The notes under the pieces were generated by a model. The model had not been told where the DNA came from and made no database searches. It saw nothing but the letters and a program-made list of their open reading frames with translations. From Yersinia pekkanenii (GTDB lineage Bacteria > Pseudomonadota > Gammaproteobacteria > Enterobacterales > Enterobacteriaceae): a stretch of DNA of 64,000 nucleotides. The translations under genes were made by a program, and so were the position numbers. Of this stretch, positions 53,861 to 64,000 are shown in pieces; within the stretch, counting starts at the first letter, position 1; each line of letters opens with the position of its first letter. The stretch is from contig NZ_CQAZ01000012.1 of assembly GCF_001152565.1 (NCBI RefSeq), forward strand, positions 56,470 to 120,469. The letters run 5' to 3'.

Positions 53861-54244
53861 TTAAGTACGGTAACCGCTCATCACGGCCGGTGCCAATATC
53901 TGCACAATCAGCACCGCTAAATAGGTTAAGCCGAGTGGGATAAACGCTGCTTTAAACAGCCCCAACGCCACAATCAGCAAAATTATCGTCACGATAACTT
54001 TTAACCCTTCGCCAATAGCAAACGACCAAGCAACACGACCTGGTGCAGCTGTTTTTGCCTGATGGCGGCAAGCAAACAACATAAACATGGCACTGGGCAA
54101 CCAAGCTGCCAGCCCTCCTGCCAGAGCAGAAGCACTCCATTCCAAGCTTTTAAAGCCAAAAGCAACACTGAGAACAACAAAAGTCATTAACTGCAAAAAC
54201 AGCAACTTTCGTGCAATTTTCCCACTGTAAAGGGATACAGGCAT
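53861..54244 (-). CDS. atpI: ATP synthase accessory protein AtpI
   Basis: Small membrane protein, 127 aa with four spans, thought to help c-ring assembly. It contains AGGLAAWLPSAMFMLFACRH and GEGLKVIVTIILLIVALG, typical of the AtpI (I/synthase) family. It is first in the atp operon and 56 bases before atpB. Confidence 0.92.
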   Translation of the reverse strand: MPVSLYSGKIARKLLFLQLMTFVVLSVAFGFKSLEWSASALAGGLAAWLPSAMFMLFACRHQAKTAAPGRVAWSFAIGEGLKVIVTIILLIVALGLFKAAFIPLGLTYLAVLIVQILAPAVMSGYRT

Positions 54245-54910
54245 GACGTTTGTTCTCTCCGAACCACACTAAGGGCATGTTGAGTGAGGTATAAAACTGC
54301 CTTTTGCCTCATTGAGTCAAGCAGCAAAAAACGAGCAAATTATACGGGCCACTCAAACGAATTCAATCGATAAGTAGCGAAAAGGTGAACAATTATTTAA
54401 ATTTTCTACTTTCAGGCTATTTTCACAAGAAAAGCCTCGGAATAAAGCTTCTTTTAATTGTCTGATGATTCCAGCCATTATCAATAAAGTATGAAATTGA
54501 TCACATAACTAAAAACAAACTACTTTATATCCCATAAACCTTTGTTTTGTCTTTAACGAAAAGAGCCCTTGAAACTTTTTACAAATCATAATGTTAAAAT
54601 AAAATCATTATTAAACAATTTATCTACTTAGTAAAAACTTACCGTTGACATTTCAAATAATGACTTGGCAACAGTTTGGTCACATAAAAAATGTGGGATC
54701 CCAGATAAAGTCATGACTAAAGTGACTATTTGGCCGCTTTCAATATAGTTATGTCACCTGTTACCGCTGTTTTTGTAAACAATACGTGAAATATAATTTA
54801 TTCGCACGATAGTAAGCGAATAAATACTCAGCAATATTAAGAACCATAAATCAGATAATTTGATCGCCATCCGCTAAGAATTTATTACATTTTTTTGATA
54901 AATAGCAAAG
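54245..54910. other. Long AT-rich intergenic region with palindrome upstream of atpI
   Basis: About 665 bases between rsmG and atpI, AT-rich, no ORF or RNA gene recognised. It must hold the atp promoter. One notable structure at 54796-54825 has perfect 10-bp arms (ATTTATTCGC / GCGAATAAAT) around a 10-base spacer, about 85 bases after rsmG. The arms are about 20 bases apart centre to centre, two helical turns, so a dimeric regulator could bind. No T run follows on the minus strand. Confidence 0.5.
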
Positions 54911-55531
54911 TTAGTTTGACTTAAGAATAACCAGATGGCGCTCGCCTGCTAATTCTGGCACCTGTAATCGCACAACTGACTCCAGGACAATACCCTCAGG
55001 TAGCGCAGCTAACTCATCATCGGGTCTTACCCCTTTAAGTGCATAAAAACGCCCTTCAGGCTTGGCTGGCAAATGGTGACACCAAGACAGCATATCTTGT
55101 AAGGATGCAAATGCACGGCTTATTACACCATCAAATGGCGGTTTTGCGGCAAAGTCCTCAACTCGACTTTGTACCGGCTCGATATTGTTTAAGCCTAATT
55201 CATGCTGTACCTGACGTAGGAAGCGAACACGTTTACCCAAGCTATCTAGCAACGTGAAGTGTGCATCAGGGCGCACAATAGCAAGTGGAACGCCAGGAAG
55301 CCCTGGCCCAGTACCCACATCGATAAACCGGTTACCTTGTAAGTGTGGATTAACCACAATACTGTCCAGAATATGTCGTATCAACATTTGTTGTGGATCA
55401 CGAACAGAAGTCAGATTGTAAGCTTTATTCCACTTATGCAGCAGTTCAACATAGCCTATCAACTGGTGTTTTTGCTGATCGGGTAACACAATACCTGCCG
55501 TGTTCAGCAGGGAATCTAATTTTTTTAACAC
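54911..55531 (-). CDS. rsmG: 16S rRNA m7G527 methyltransferase RsmG
   Basis: Methylates N7 of G527 in 16S rRNA with S-adenosylmethionine; loss gives low-level streptomycin resistance. The 206-aa protein (E. coli 207) has the SAM motif [15 protein letters not shown] and the fold common to class I methyltransferases. Translation starts at GTG 55531 with an AGAGGA site. It lies downstream of mnmG as in most bacteria. Confidence 0.96.
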   Translation of the reverse strand: MLKKLDSLLNTAGIVLPDQQKHQLIGYVELLHKWNKAYNLTSVRDPQQMLIRHILDSIVVNPHLQGNRFIDVGTGPGLPGVPLAIVRPDAHFTLLDSLGKRVRFLRQVQHELGLNNIEPVQSRVEDFAAKPPFDGVISRAFASLQDMLSWCHHLPAKPEGRFYALKGVRPDDELAALPEGIVLESVVRLQVPELAGERHLVILKSN

Positions 55532-55694
55532 AACAATATCCTCTGACCAAAAAGTGTTCAGTCAGCACGTAAAAGGTCAATCTGAGAAATGATAATCTAG
55601 CTTAACCGTGGTTTGAATCGTTAGTTTTGGTCTGAGAATTCCCTGGAATTTGCCTGGCTGCTTATTTCGTTGCAGCACAGGCAAACGGCAATGG

Positions 55695-57584
55695 TTATGC
55701 ACTACGGCGTAACAGCCCCTGTTTTTTCAGCCAAACCAACAAAATAGAGATTGCTGCAGGTGTGATACCTGAAATGCGCGAGGCCTGTCCGATCGAGTTA
55801 GGTTTGTGATCATTCAGTTTAGCGATCACTTCATTCGACAATCCAGACACTTGGCTGTAATCAAGATCAACGGGCAGTAAGGTGTTCTCATTGCGTAGTT
55901 GTTTTTCAATTTCTTCCTGCTGACGGGCTATATACCCTTCATATTTAACCTGAATCTCAACCTGACCCGCAGCCTGTGGATCGGTTAATGCCGGGCCAAA
56001 AGAGGGCAGTGCTGTCAGCAAGCGGTAATCTATTTCTGGGCGACGCAGTAATTCCTCACCATTAGCTTCTTTTGACAAGGGTGCTTTCAGTAATGCATTG
56101 ATCTCAGAAACATTATCGGAGTGAGGGTGTACCCAGATATCACGCAGGCGTTGGCGTTCTTTTTCAATTTGCTCAACTTTTTGGCTGTAATGTGCCCAGC
56201 GAGCATCATTGACCAAGCCTAATTTGCGGCCCATCTCAGTCAAGCGAAGATCAGCGTTATCTTCACGTAGCATCAAGCGATATTCCGCTCGCGAAGTAAA
56301 CATGCGATACGGTTCTTTGGTGCCCAAGGTGCTTAAATCGTCCACCAGCACGCCAAGGTAAGCTTCATCACGGCGAGGTGACCATCCGTCTTCATCATTC
56401 GCGAAACGGCCCGCATTAAGCCCTGCAAGCAGCCCTTGAGCAGCTGCCTCTTCATAGCCGGTGGTGCCATTGATTTGCCCGGCAAAGAATAAACCGTGGA
56501 TATATTTGCTTTCCAGCGTAGGTTTTAAATCACGCGGATCGAAGAAATCATATTCGATGGCATAACCAGGGCGAATGATACGTGCGTTTTCCAGCCCTTT
56601 CATTGAGCGTACGATTTGCATTTGAACATCGAAAGGTAGACTGGTGGAAATCCCGTTTGGATAGATCTCGTTACTGGTCAACCCTTCTGGTTCAAGGAAG
56701 ATTTGATGTGAATTACGATCAGCAAAGCGCATGACTTTGTCTTCGATCGATGGGCAATAGCGTGGCCCGATCCCTTCAATGATCCCCGTATACATCGGGC
56801 TACGATCAAGGTTATTGCGGATGACATCATGCGTTTTTTCATTGGTATAAGTAATATGGCACGCCATCTGCTCAGGGTGCTGAGCGGCATTACCGAGGAA
56901 GGAGAATACCGGAATGGGTGTATCACCTAACTGGGGAGCTAATTGGCTAAAATCGATTGTTCGCGCATCAATACGTGGTGGGGTACCGGTTTTAAGGCGA
57001 TTAACCCGTAGTGGCAGTTCACGCAGACGTTGTGAGAGTGAGATCGACGGTGGATCACCTGCACGACCACCACTGTAATTTTCCAGCCCGATATGAATCT
57101 TGCCATCGAGGAAAGTACCAACGGTCAATACCACGGCTTTAGCGCGGAATTTCAGACCCATTTGAGTGACGGCACCCACCACACGATCGTTTTCGACAAT
57201 GAGATCTTCAACTGGCTGTTGGAACAGCGTTAGGTTGGGCTGATTTTCCAATGCCGTACGTACCGCAAGGCGATACAAGACACGGTCTGCTTGAGCACGA
57301 GTCGCTCTTACCGCTGGCCCTTTACTGGCGTTTAGTATCCTAAACTGAATACCGGCCTGGTCAGTCGCCATTGCCATCAGGCCGCCCAGAGCATCGATCT
57401 CTTTTACCAAATGCCCCTTACCGATACCGCCAATCGCTGGGTTGCAAGACATTTGCCCCAGTGTATCGATATTGTGCGTCAGCAATAAGGTCTGACGTCC
57501 CATGCGTGCCGCTGCCATTGCAGCTTCCGTGCCGGCATGGCCACCACCAATGATGATGACGTCAAATTGATCTGGATAAAACAT
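55695..57584 (-). CDS. mnmG: tRNA uridine 5-carboxymethylaminomethyl enzyme MnmG (GidA)
   Basis: FAD-dependent partner of MnmE in wobble-uridine modification. The 629 aa match E. coli MnmG. The FAD-binding motif is [21 protein letters not shown] (residues 8 onward), then the GidA signatures [15 protein letters not shown] and [11 protein letters not shown]. The C-terminal helical domain that binds MnmE ends in [12 protein letters not shown]. The start ATG at 57584 follows GAGGTG. Upstream lies oriC; transcription of mnmG away from the origin is a known arrangement. Confidence 0.98.
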   Translation of the reverse strand: MFYPDQFDVIIIGGGHAGTEAAMAAARMGRQTLLLTHNIDTLGQMSCNPAIGGIGKGHLVKEIDALGGLMAMATDQAGIQFRILNASKGPAVRATRAQADRVLYRLAVRTALENQPNLTLFQQPVEDLIVENDRVVGAVTQMGLKFRAKAVVLTVGTFLDGKIHIGLENYSGGRAGDPPSISLSQRLRELPLRVNRLKTGTPPRIDARTIDFSQLAPQLGDTPIPVFSFLGNAAQHPEQMACHITYTNEKTHDVIRNNLDRSPMYTGIIEGIGPRYCPSIEDKVMRFADRNSHQIFLEPEGLTSNEIYPNGISTSLPFDVQMQIVRSMKGLENARIIRPGYAIEYDFFDPRDLKPTLESKYIHGLFFAGQINGTTGYEEAAAQGLLAGLNAGRFANDEDGWSPRRDEAYLGVLVDDLSTLGTKEPYRMFTSRAEYRLMLREDNADLRLTEMGRKLGLVNDARWAHYSQKVEQIEKERQRLRDIWVHPHSDNVSEINALLKAPLSKEANGEELLRRPEIDYRLLTALPSFGPALTDPQAAGQVEIQVKYEGYIARQQEEIEKQLRNENTLLPVDLDYSQVSGLSNEVIAKLNDHKPNSIGQASRISGITPAAISILLVWLKKQGLLRRSA

Positions 57585-57694
57585 GGTACTGCACCTCGCC
57601 GTTATGCGAATTTCTGTGTTTGCCCTGGGTGGGAGATTCTACTCAAGTTTAGACGATCGACCAAGCAGCTTAGGATCGGCCTTAATTAAAAGAA

Positions 57695-57736
57695 GATCTT
57701 TTTATTTAAAGATCTCTTTATTAGATCTCTTATTAG
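57695..57736. promoter_or_regulatory. DNA unwinding element: three 13-mers
   Basis: Left GATCTTTTTATTT (57695-57707), middle GATCTCTTTATTA (57711-57723) and right GATCTCTTATTAG (57724-57736). The right 13-mer is identical to that in E. coli. Each starts with GATC. DnaA-ATP melts this stretch at initiation. Confidence 0.9.
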
Positions 57737-57749
57737 GATCATGATCCTC

Positions 57750-57758
57750 TGTGGATAA
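57750..57758 (-). promoter_or_regulatory. DnaA box R1 in oriC
   Basis: TGTGGATAA, the exact complement of the consensus TTATCCACA, 14 bases to the right of the 13-mers as in E. coli. Confidence 0.9.
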
Positions 57759-57855
57759 GTGATTATTCACATGGAAGATCATAGGATTAAGGAGGATCGT
57801 TTGCTGTGAATGATCGGTGATCCTATTGCGTATAAGCTGGGATCTAAATGGCATG

Positions 57856-57864
57856 TTATGCACA
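57856..57864 (+). promoter_or_regulatory. DnaA box R2 in oriC
   Basis: TTATGCACA, one substitution from the consensus; the equivalent E. coli box is TTATACACA. It follows the conserved TATAAGCTGGGATC segment. Confidence 0.8.
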
Positions 57865-57890
57865 GGCACTTTGAGGTGCTAAGGTTGTTA

Positions 57891-57899
57891 TGTGGATAT
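57891..57899 (-). promoter_or_regulatory. DnaA box R3-like in oriC
   Basis: TGTGGATAT followed by GTACCGG, in the position of E. coli R3, TTTGGATAA. It differs from the consensus at one position. Confidence 0.7.
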
Positions 57900-57929
57900 G
57901 TACCGGTTTTACCCTGCTTTTAAGCATAC

Positions 57930-57938
57930 TTATCCACA
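57930..57938 (+). promoter_or_regulatory. DnaA box R4 in oriC
   Basis: TTATCCACA, an exact consensus box at the mioC side of the origin, matching E. coli R4. Confidence 0.9.
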
Positions 57939-57963
57939 TTCGTTCGCGCGATCTTTAATCAAA

Positions 57964-58404
57964 TTAGAGCAAATTAATCCAATTTTTGACCCAAACCTCT
58001 GCCGGATCCTCGGGAATTTCATGTTGGATGACATCAATTTCTAAAATATCACCCAAACGTTTGGCACCTTGTGCGATCAATTGTTGATCCAATGCTCTCA
58101 CTGCACCGCAGAAAGTGTCATATTCTGAACTGCCCAAACCAACAGCACCAAAGTGCACTTGAGAAAGATCAGGCTGCTGTTGTTCGATTTGTTCTAATAA
58201 TGGTTGAAGGTTATCAGGGAGATCACCCGCACCGTGGGTTGATGTAACTATTAACCACGTACCCTCAAGCGTAAGCTCGTCTAATTCAGGGCCATGCAGC
58301 GTTTCGGTAGAAAAACCCGCCTCTTCTAATTTCTCAGCTAAATGTTCAGCAACATATTCAGCACTGCCGAGCGTACTGCCACTGATCAAGGTAATGTCAG
58401 CCAT
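57964..58404 (-). CDS. mioC: Flavodoxin-like protein MioC
   Basis: FMN-binding flavodoxin-family protein next to oriC, 146 aa (E. coli 147); it supports biotin synthase activity in E. coli and its transcription enters oriC. The FMN phosphate loop is SGSTLGSAEYVAEHL (about 8-22), followed by STHGAGDLPDNLQP and GLGSSEYDTFCGA. The start is ATG at 58404; the longer frame overlaps asnC and lacks conserved residues. A DnaA box lies in the promoter. Confidence 0.94.
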   Translation of the reverse strand: MADITLISGSTLGSAEYVAEHLAEKLEEAGFSTETLHGPELDELTLEGTWLIVTSTHGAGDLPDNLQPLLEQIEQQQPDLSQVHFGAVGLGSSEYDTFCGAVRALDQQLIAQGAKRLGDILEIDVIQHEIPEDPAEVWVKNWINLL

Positions 58405-58464
58405 AAAGAACCCAACCGAAGTAATGAGCCGGTATTGTACGCTGTGAATGAGCTGGGATCTACC

Positions 58465-58473
58465 TGTGGATAA
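58465..58473 (-). promoter_or_regulatory. DnaA box in the mioC promoter
   Basis: TGTGGATAA (complement of the consensus) lies about 60 bases upstream of mioC. In E. coli DnaA represses mioC through a box at the same location, preventing transcription into oriC. Confidence 0.75.
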
Positions 58474-58495
58474 TGTGGGTATAGTTATTTTAGGG

Positions 58496-58957
58496 TTAAG
58501 GGACAATGGTACGCATAATGGGGTTTTGCAGGGATATTAGCGTCTCTGTTGACTGGATTTCATCAATAGTCTGGATCTTGTTGATAAGTACCTGCTGGAG
58601 TGCATCTATCGATTTACACATCACCTTAATAAAGATGCTGTAATGGCCGGTGGTGTAATAGGCCTCGACCACTTCTTCTAAACTTTCCAGTTTTTTCAGG
58701 GCTGAAGGGTAGTCTTTGGCGCTTTTCAAGATGATGCCAATGAAGCAACAGACGTCATAACCTAATTTTTTTGGATTAACGTGGACACAAGCTGCGGTGA
58801 TGATCCCCGCCTGGCGCATTTTCTCCACCCGCACATGAATAGTCCCCGGACTTACACCAAATTTTTTTGCCAATTCAGCATAAGGTGTGCGCGCATTTTC
58901 CATTAATGCGTTGAGGATGCCGCGATCGAGATTATCGATTTGATAAATTTCACTCAT
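58496..58957 (-). CDS. asnC: Transcriptional regulator AsnC (Lrp/AsnC family)
   Basis: Activator of asnA that responds to asparagine, 153 aa. The N-terminal helix-turn-helix (about 5-60) reads RGILNALMENARTPYAELAK and SPGTIHVRVEKM. The C-terminal RAM domain (about 70-145) binds the effector. The length is that of E. coli AsnC (152). It is divergent from asnA with a 183-base shared control region. Confidence 0.97.
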   Translation of the reverse strand: MSEIYQIDNLDRGILNALMENARTPYAELAKKFGVSPGTIHVRVEKMRQAGIITAACVHVNPKKLGYDVCCFIGIILKSAKDYPSALKKLESLEEVVEAYYTTGHYSIFIKVMCKSIDALQQVLINKIQTIDEIQSTETLISLQNPIMRTIVP

Positions 58958-59140
58958 ATTAACCCCTATTTTTTATCGACTATCTAATTATAGACCTATA
59001 AAAATGAATGATTAAAAGTGAAATGGCAATATTGTTTGTTGGATATTGAATTTACCCCCTGTTCTGTTGCTTAATCGATGACAAGCCAAACGGCACAACC
59101 CCATTAGCATAATAAATAATAACGAATCGAGAAAACGGCA

Positions 59141-60133
59141 ATGAAAAAACAATTTATCCAAAAACAGCAGCAAATCAGCTTCGTAAAATCCTTCTTTTCC
59201 CGCCAATTAGAACAGCAACTGGGCCTGATTGAAGTGCAAGCGCCAATCTTGAGCCGTGTGGGTGATGGTACTCAAGATAACCTTTCTGGTTCAGAGAAAG
59301 CCGTGCAGGTAAAAGTTAAGTCATTGCCGGATGCGACTTTTGAAGTTGTTCATTCATTAGCTAAATGGAAACGTAAAACGTTGGGCCGCTTTGATTTTGG
59401 CGCGGACCAAGGGATCTACACCCATATGAAAGCATTGCGCCCTGATGAAGACCGCTTAAGTGCCATTCATTCTGTGTATGTTGATCAGTGGGACTGGGAA
59501 CGTGTGATGGGTGATGGCGAACGTAACCTGGCCTACTTGAAATCCACAGTTAACAAGATCTATACCGCGATTAAAGAAACGGAAGCGGCGATCAGTGCTG
59601 AATTTGGTGTGAAGCCCTTCTTGCCAGCACAGATTCATTTTATCCACAGTGAAAGCTTGCGTGCCAAGTTCCCTGATTTGGATGCCAAAGGTCGCGAACG
59701 TGCTATTGCCAAAGAACTGGGGGCGGTATTCCTGATGGGTATTGGTGGCAAATTGGCTGATGGCCAATCTCATGATGTACGCGCGCCGGATTACGATGAC
59801 TGGACGTCACCAAGTGCTGAAGGTTTTGCTGGTTTGAACGGCGATATTATTGTTTGGAACCCAGTGCTAGAAGATGCTTTTGAGATATCCTCTATGGGTA
59901 TCCGTGTGGATGCAGACGCACTGAAACGCCAGCTTGCGCTGACATCTGATGAAGATCGCCTGAAATTGGAGTGGCATCAATCATTGTTACGTGGCGAGAT
60001 GCCACAGACGATTGGTGGCGGTATTGGTCAGTCCCGTTTAGTGATGTTATTGCTGCAACAACAACATATTGGCCAGGTTCAGTGTGGTGTATGGGGCGCC
60101 GAAATTAGCGAGAAGGTTGAAGACCTGCTCTAA
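59141..60133 (+). CDS. asnA: Aspartate-ammonia ligase AsnA
   Basis: Makes asparagine from aspartate, ammonia and ATP, in the cytoplasm. The 330 aa equal E. coli AsnA in length and are related in fold to class II aminoacyl-tRNA synthetases. Conserved segments include [36 protein letters not shown] and [16 protein letters not shown]. It is divergent from its regulator asnC and is followed by a terminator. Confidence 0.97.
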   Translation: MKKQFIQKQQQISFVKSFFSRQLEQQLGLIEVQAPILSRVGDGTQDNLSGSEKAVQVKVKSLPDATFEVVHSLAKWKRKTLGRFDFGADQGIYTHMKALRPDEDRLSAIHSVYVDQWDWERVMGDGERNLAYLKSTVNKIYTAIKETEAAISAEFGVKPFLPAQIHFIHSESLRAKFPDLDAKGRERAIAKELGAVFLMGIGGKLADGQSHDVRAPDYDDWTSPSAEGFAGLNGDIIVWNPVLEDAFEISSMGIRVDADALKRQLALTSDEDRLKLEWHQSLLRGEMPQTIGGGIGQSRLVMLLLQQQHIGQVQCGVWGAEISEKVEDLL

Positions 60134-60155
60134 CCCCTATTGAGGGAATATATTT

Positions 60156-60192
60156 AACCCGCGATAGCTGCAACAGCCATCGCGGGTTTTTA
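60156..60192 (+). terminator. Terminator after asnA
   Basis: AACCCGCGAT pairs with ATCGCGGGTT around a 13-base loop and is followed by TTTT. It lies about 25 bases after the asnA stop. Confidence 0.9.
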
Positions 60193-60249
60193 ATCTATGC
60201 TGTAGCGATATAGATATCCAATATAACTACATGCAAGGTTATTGATGTT

Positions 60250-60921
60250 ATGGCTCGATTTCATCCGATTAAACACTATTTACACGCCCGTCCTCGATTA
60301 CTATTTTCAGTCGGCGCGGGGATTGTCACTTATTTCCTGCTGCCAACGCATTACGCAGCATTGCTGCGCTTGATGGTGAGTTGGAATGTATCTGCCTGGC
60401 TTTATTTACTGTTTTTATGGTTGCAATTGTTGCGCACTGATTCGATAAAAATCAGCAGAATAGCCCGCGTGCAGGATGAAAGTGCCAGTATGGTTCTGAG
60501 TCTTGTTAGTATGACGTGTCTGGCCAGTATCTTGGTGATTTTATTCGAATTGAGTACCGCCAATCAGCTCTCTGGCTCAGCCAAGGCATTCCATTTGGTT
60601 CTAACGGGGATGACGTTATTGGTGTCGTGGCTATTATTGCCAACGGCCTTTACCATGCATTACGCCCATCTATTTTATTTGCCACGGGATAAATCGGACA
60701 CCGTTTTGCCGTTACTCTTCCCTAAAGAGATAACCACGCCTTCTTATTGGGATTTTCTCTATTTCTCATTCACTATCGGCGTGGCTTCGCAAACCGCTGA
60801 TGTTGCTACCGGCACGTCAGATATCCGCCGCGTGGTGCTATTGCAGTCAGTGTTATCCTTTATTTTCAATATGACGATCTTGGGGCTGTCGATTAACGTC
60901 GGCGCGGGCTTACTTAACTAG
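60250..60921 (+). CDS. DUF1345 family membrane protein
   Basis: Multi-spanning inner-membrane protein of unknown function, 223 aa with about five spans (around 18-30, 45-60, 80-103, 115-135 and 195-220). The DUF1345 signature DFLYFSFTIGVASQTADVAT lies at about residues 168-187. The N-terminus HPIKHYLHARPRLLFSVGAG is basic. It lies between asnA and viaA, convergent with viaA with a nine-base gap. In E. coli asnA is directly followed by viaA, so this gene is an insertion relative to that order. The ATG at 60250 is the first in-frame start. Confidence 0.85.
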   Translation: MARFHPIKHYLHARPRLLFSVGAGIVTYFLLPTHYAALLRLMVSWNVSAWLYLLFLWLQLLRTDSIKISRIARVQDESASMVLSLVSMTCLASILVILFELSTANQLSGSAKAFHLVLTGMTLLVSWLLLPTAFTMHYAHLFYLPRDKSDTVLPLLFPKEITTPSYWDFLYFSFTIGVASQTADVATGTSDIRRVVLLQSVLSFIFNMTILGLSINVGAGLLN

Positions 60922-60930
60922 TACCGTTTA

Positions 60931-62397
60931 TTAGCGCTTCCAGCGGCGTATCAGGCGGCTTTTTAACCCTGTATCAAAGCGCCAGATATGATCGAAAATA
61001 TGCATGATACCGGGCTTGCCGTAAGCTGACATCGCCACGGCATGAAAACGGTGTTGATGGGCTTGTTGCTGGATTTTAATCTTTCGGACTAATTCGTCCG
61101 GTAATCGTTGGGCGATAAAATCTGAAATGATCACTGCATCCACGTCATACCATTCTCTATCTTCCATTTTGCTTAAGGTGTTGGCTAAGCAGGCCGCCAA
61201 ATCAGTGCCGCCACTAAAATGTTGGCTGAGAAACCGTATTGCTTGCTCGATGCCATTGGCCGCTGATAACTCGTAGTGAATTATTTCCGTGGCAAATAGC
61301 ATAATGTAACAGCGACGATTATCTGCCAACGCAATACGCAGCAGAGCCAGACAAAATGCCTTGGCACATTGCTCATTAAATCCGCCCATGGAGCCTGAGG
61401 TATCGACGCAGACGATAAAAGGACCACGAGGTTGCTCGTCATTACTTTTAAGGCTGACGGGGCGCTGTAAAGTCTTTTCTTGCCAGTTGTCACCCTGTAA
61501 GCGGTAAGTGAGTAAACGGCGCTCCAGTAAGCGGCGATAAAACTCAAATTCCAGCTCACTCATCCCCAGCATGACCAATTCAGTAGGTAATAATCGCAGA
61601 ATATCATTGCTCTGATGAATGCCACTGACTTCCTCTGGCACGGTATCAGGCTGGCGGACCATCAGGGTATCAGGCTCGTCGCGGGCATCGGGTGTGGGTT
61701 GTGCCTTGGCCGAACGGCTGCGGCCCAATTGTTCAGCCAATTGCTGCAATTCGGGTTGTTGTTGTAGAAAATCACCGTATTGCAGCAATAATTGATAATC
61801 ACCGCGCTGTAAATGGCCCTGACTCATATCCCACAAATGCCCGGCAGCGCCATCATTGGTGGCTAATATGGGTTCCAGTGCGCCACTCAGTGCTAATCGC
61901 TGTTGTAATTCAGCCAGAAGCTGCTCCCGCTCTTGCTCAAGTAACTGGTGATGAATGGTGATAGTTTGTAGCGTCAAGCTGACGCGCCAGCGTTGTATAA
62001 AGAGGGTTTGTAGGCTATCGCCAGTTTGTGGATTTCTGGCTAAATCAGCCGTTTGTAATAATGTTGCGGCTTGTACCGCAAAGGGCGAGTGCAACTGATG
62101 CAATTGATCGACGATATCGGGCAGGTGAGCATAAAATTGCGGGCTACTTTCCAGTTGGCTCTGTTGATATAAAGAAAACTCATTTGCCAGGCTGGCGGGC
62201 GCTTTAGCCTCGCGGATACGCTGTTGTAAATTTTGCTTCCAGCCGGGGATATCCTTCATTAACGCCCGTTTAATGCGCGGGAATTTTTCAAAGAATATCG
62301 CTAATTGGGGGGCTGCTAACAACCCAACCACCATTTCTTCAATAAGTTCGCCTTCACTTATTGATAGCAGCAGATCCAGTGTTGCCAGGCTGAGCAT
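60931..62397 (-). CDS. viaA: ViaA, VWA-domain partner of RavA
   Basis: VWA-domain protein that stimulates RavA and links to respiratory complexes and aminoglycoside sensitivity in E. coli. It is 488 aa (E. coli 483). The VWA/MIDAS motif is DTSGS (Asp332-Ser336) in [15 protein letters not shown], followed by GGTDLAACL and IISDF, the other MIDAS residues. The N-terminal two thirds is helical and Gln/Leu rich. It starts three bases after ravA stops, so both are co-translated. Confidence 0.95.
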   Translation of the reverse strand: MLSLATLDLLLSISEGELIEEMVVGLLAAPQLAIFFEKFPRIKRALMKDIPGWKQNLQQRIREAKAPASLANEFSLYQQSQLESSPQFYAHLPDIVDQLHQLHSPFAVQAATLLQTADLARNPQTGDSLQTLFIQRWRVSLTLQTITIHHQLLEQEREQLLAELQQRLALSGALEPILATNDGAAGHLWDMSQGHLQRGDYQLLLQYGDFLQQQPELQQLAEQLGRSRSAKAQPTPDARDEPDTLMVRQPDTVPEEVSGIHQSNDILRLLPTELVMLGMSELEFEFYRRLLERRLLTYRLQGDNWQEKTLQRPVSLKSNDEQPRGPFIVCVDTSGSMGGFNEQCAKAFCLALLRIALADNRRCYIMLFATEIIHYELSAANGIEQAIRFLSQHFSGGTDLAACLANTLSKMEDREWYDVDAVIISDFIAQRLPDELVRKIKIQQQAHQHRFHAVAMSAYGKPGIMHIFDHIWRFDTGLKSRLIRRWKR

Positions 62398-62400
62398 CTG

Positions 62401-63936
<1,536 letters not shown>

Positions 63937-64000
63937 TTAATTTTTACCTGATAAAAAGCAATAAACTACCCTTTTCTTAATGGGATCGCGTTTTTTTATT

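Larger units (their letters stand above)
57674..57953. other. oriC: Chromosomal replication origin oriC
   Basis: The region between mnmG and mioC aligns with E. coli oriC. Three AT-rich 13-mers start at 57695, 57711 and 57724, followed by DnaA boxes in E. coli-like order (R1, R2, R3, R4). Between 57674 and 57844 there are eleven GATC sites, and another at 57950. The stretch TGTGAATGATCGGTGATCCT is kept from E. coli. The spacing is slightly shorter than in E. coli. Confidence 0.95.

Overview
The window is a chromosomal segment of a Yersinia species, most likely of the Y. pseudotuberculosis/Y. pestis group. It spans the replication-origin neighbourhood. The evidence is the Enterobacterales gene order yidE-ibpB-ibpA-yidQ-yidR, then yidA-gyrB-recF-dnaN-dnaA / rpmH-rnpA-yidD-yidC-mnmE, then phoU-pst-glmS-glmU-atp-rsmG-mnmG-oriC-mioC-asnC-asnA-viaA-ravA. 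Proteins are near-identical to their E. coli counterparts. A FabV-type enoyl reductase has the active-site residues described for Y. pestis FabV. Many 127-bp ERIC elements sit inside operons, a habit well known in yersiniae. The species assignment is inference from recall; no search was run.

Region by region. (1) 0-5 kb: a conserved transporter, two small heat-shock proteins with ROSE-type RNA thermometers, a lipoprotein and a beta-propeller protein. (2) 5.0-12.4 kb: an accessory block between yidR and yidA. It holds a complete EcoRII-type restriction-modification set with Vsr repair nuclease, a YheO/DauR-like regulator with a 17-bp perfect inverted repeat at its promoter, a PLP dehydratase plus ornithine-cyclodeaminase-family pair, and the wreck of a beta-glucoside (PTS) operon. 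(3) 12.4-24.3 kb: replication and membrane-insertion housekeeping genes, with an extra repeat between dnaN and recF. (4) 24.4-37.4 kb: fabV, a second MetQNI-like transporter, chrR, a two-component system beside a secreted HbpS/GlcG-like protein, adeP, yieH, an amino-acid ABC transporter lacking its ATPase, and a membrane-anchored bactofilin. (5) 37.7-54.2 kb: phoU-pstBACS, glmS, glmU and the whole ATP synthase operon, all on the minus strand and interrupted by ERIC elements. (6) 54.9-64 kb: rsmG, mnmG, oriC, mioC, asnC, asnA, a DUF1345 membrane protein, viaA and ravA.

How the genes work together. oriC and the dnaA promoter, 38 kb apart, both carry DnaA boxes and dense GATC sites, as expected for Dam/SeqA-controlled initiation. 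PhoU-PstBACS is one Pho-box-driven phosphate uptake and sensing unit. GlmU and GlmS feed UDP-GlcNAc synthesis, but here a predicted terminator and an ERIC separate them. RavA-ViaA is an AAA+/VWA pair. No tRNA, rRNA, CRISPR array, complete insertion sequence or prophage was seen.

The most interesting items for follow-up are the R-M-V cassette, the dehydratase/imine-reductase-like pair with its palindromic operator, the HbpS-like protein beside an orphan two-component system, and the systematic presence of ERIC elements in the leaders and junctions of core operons.
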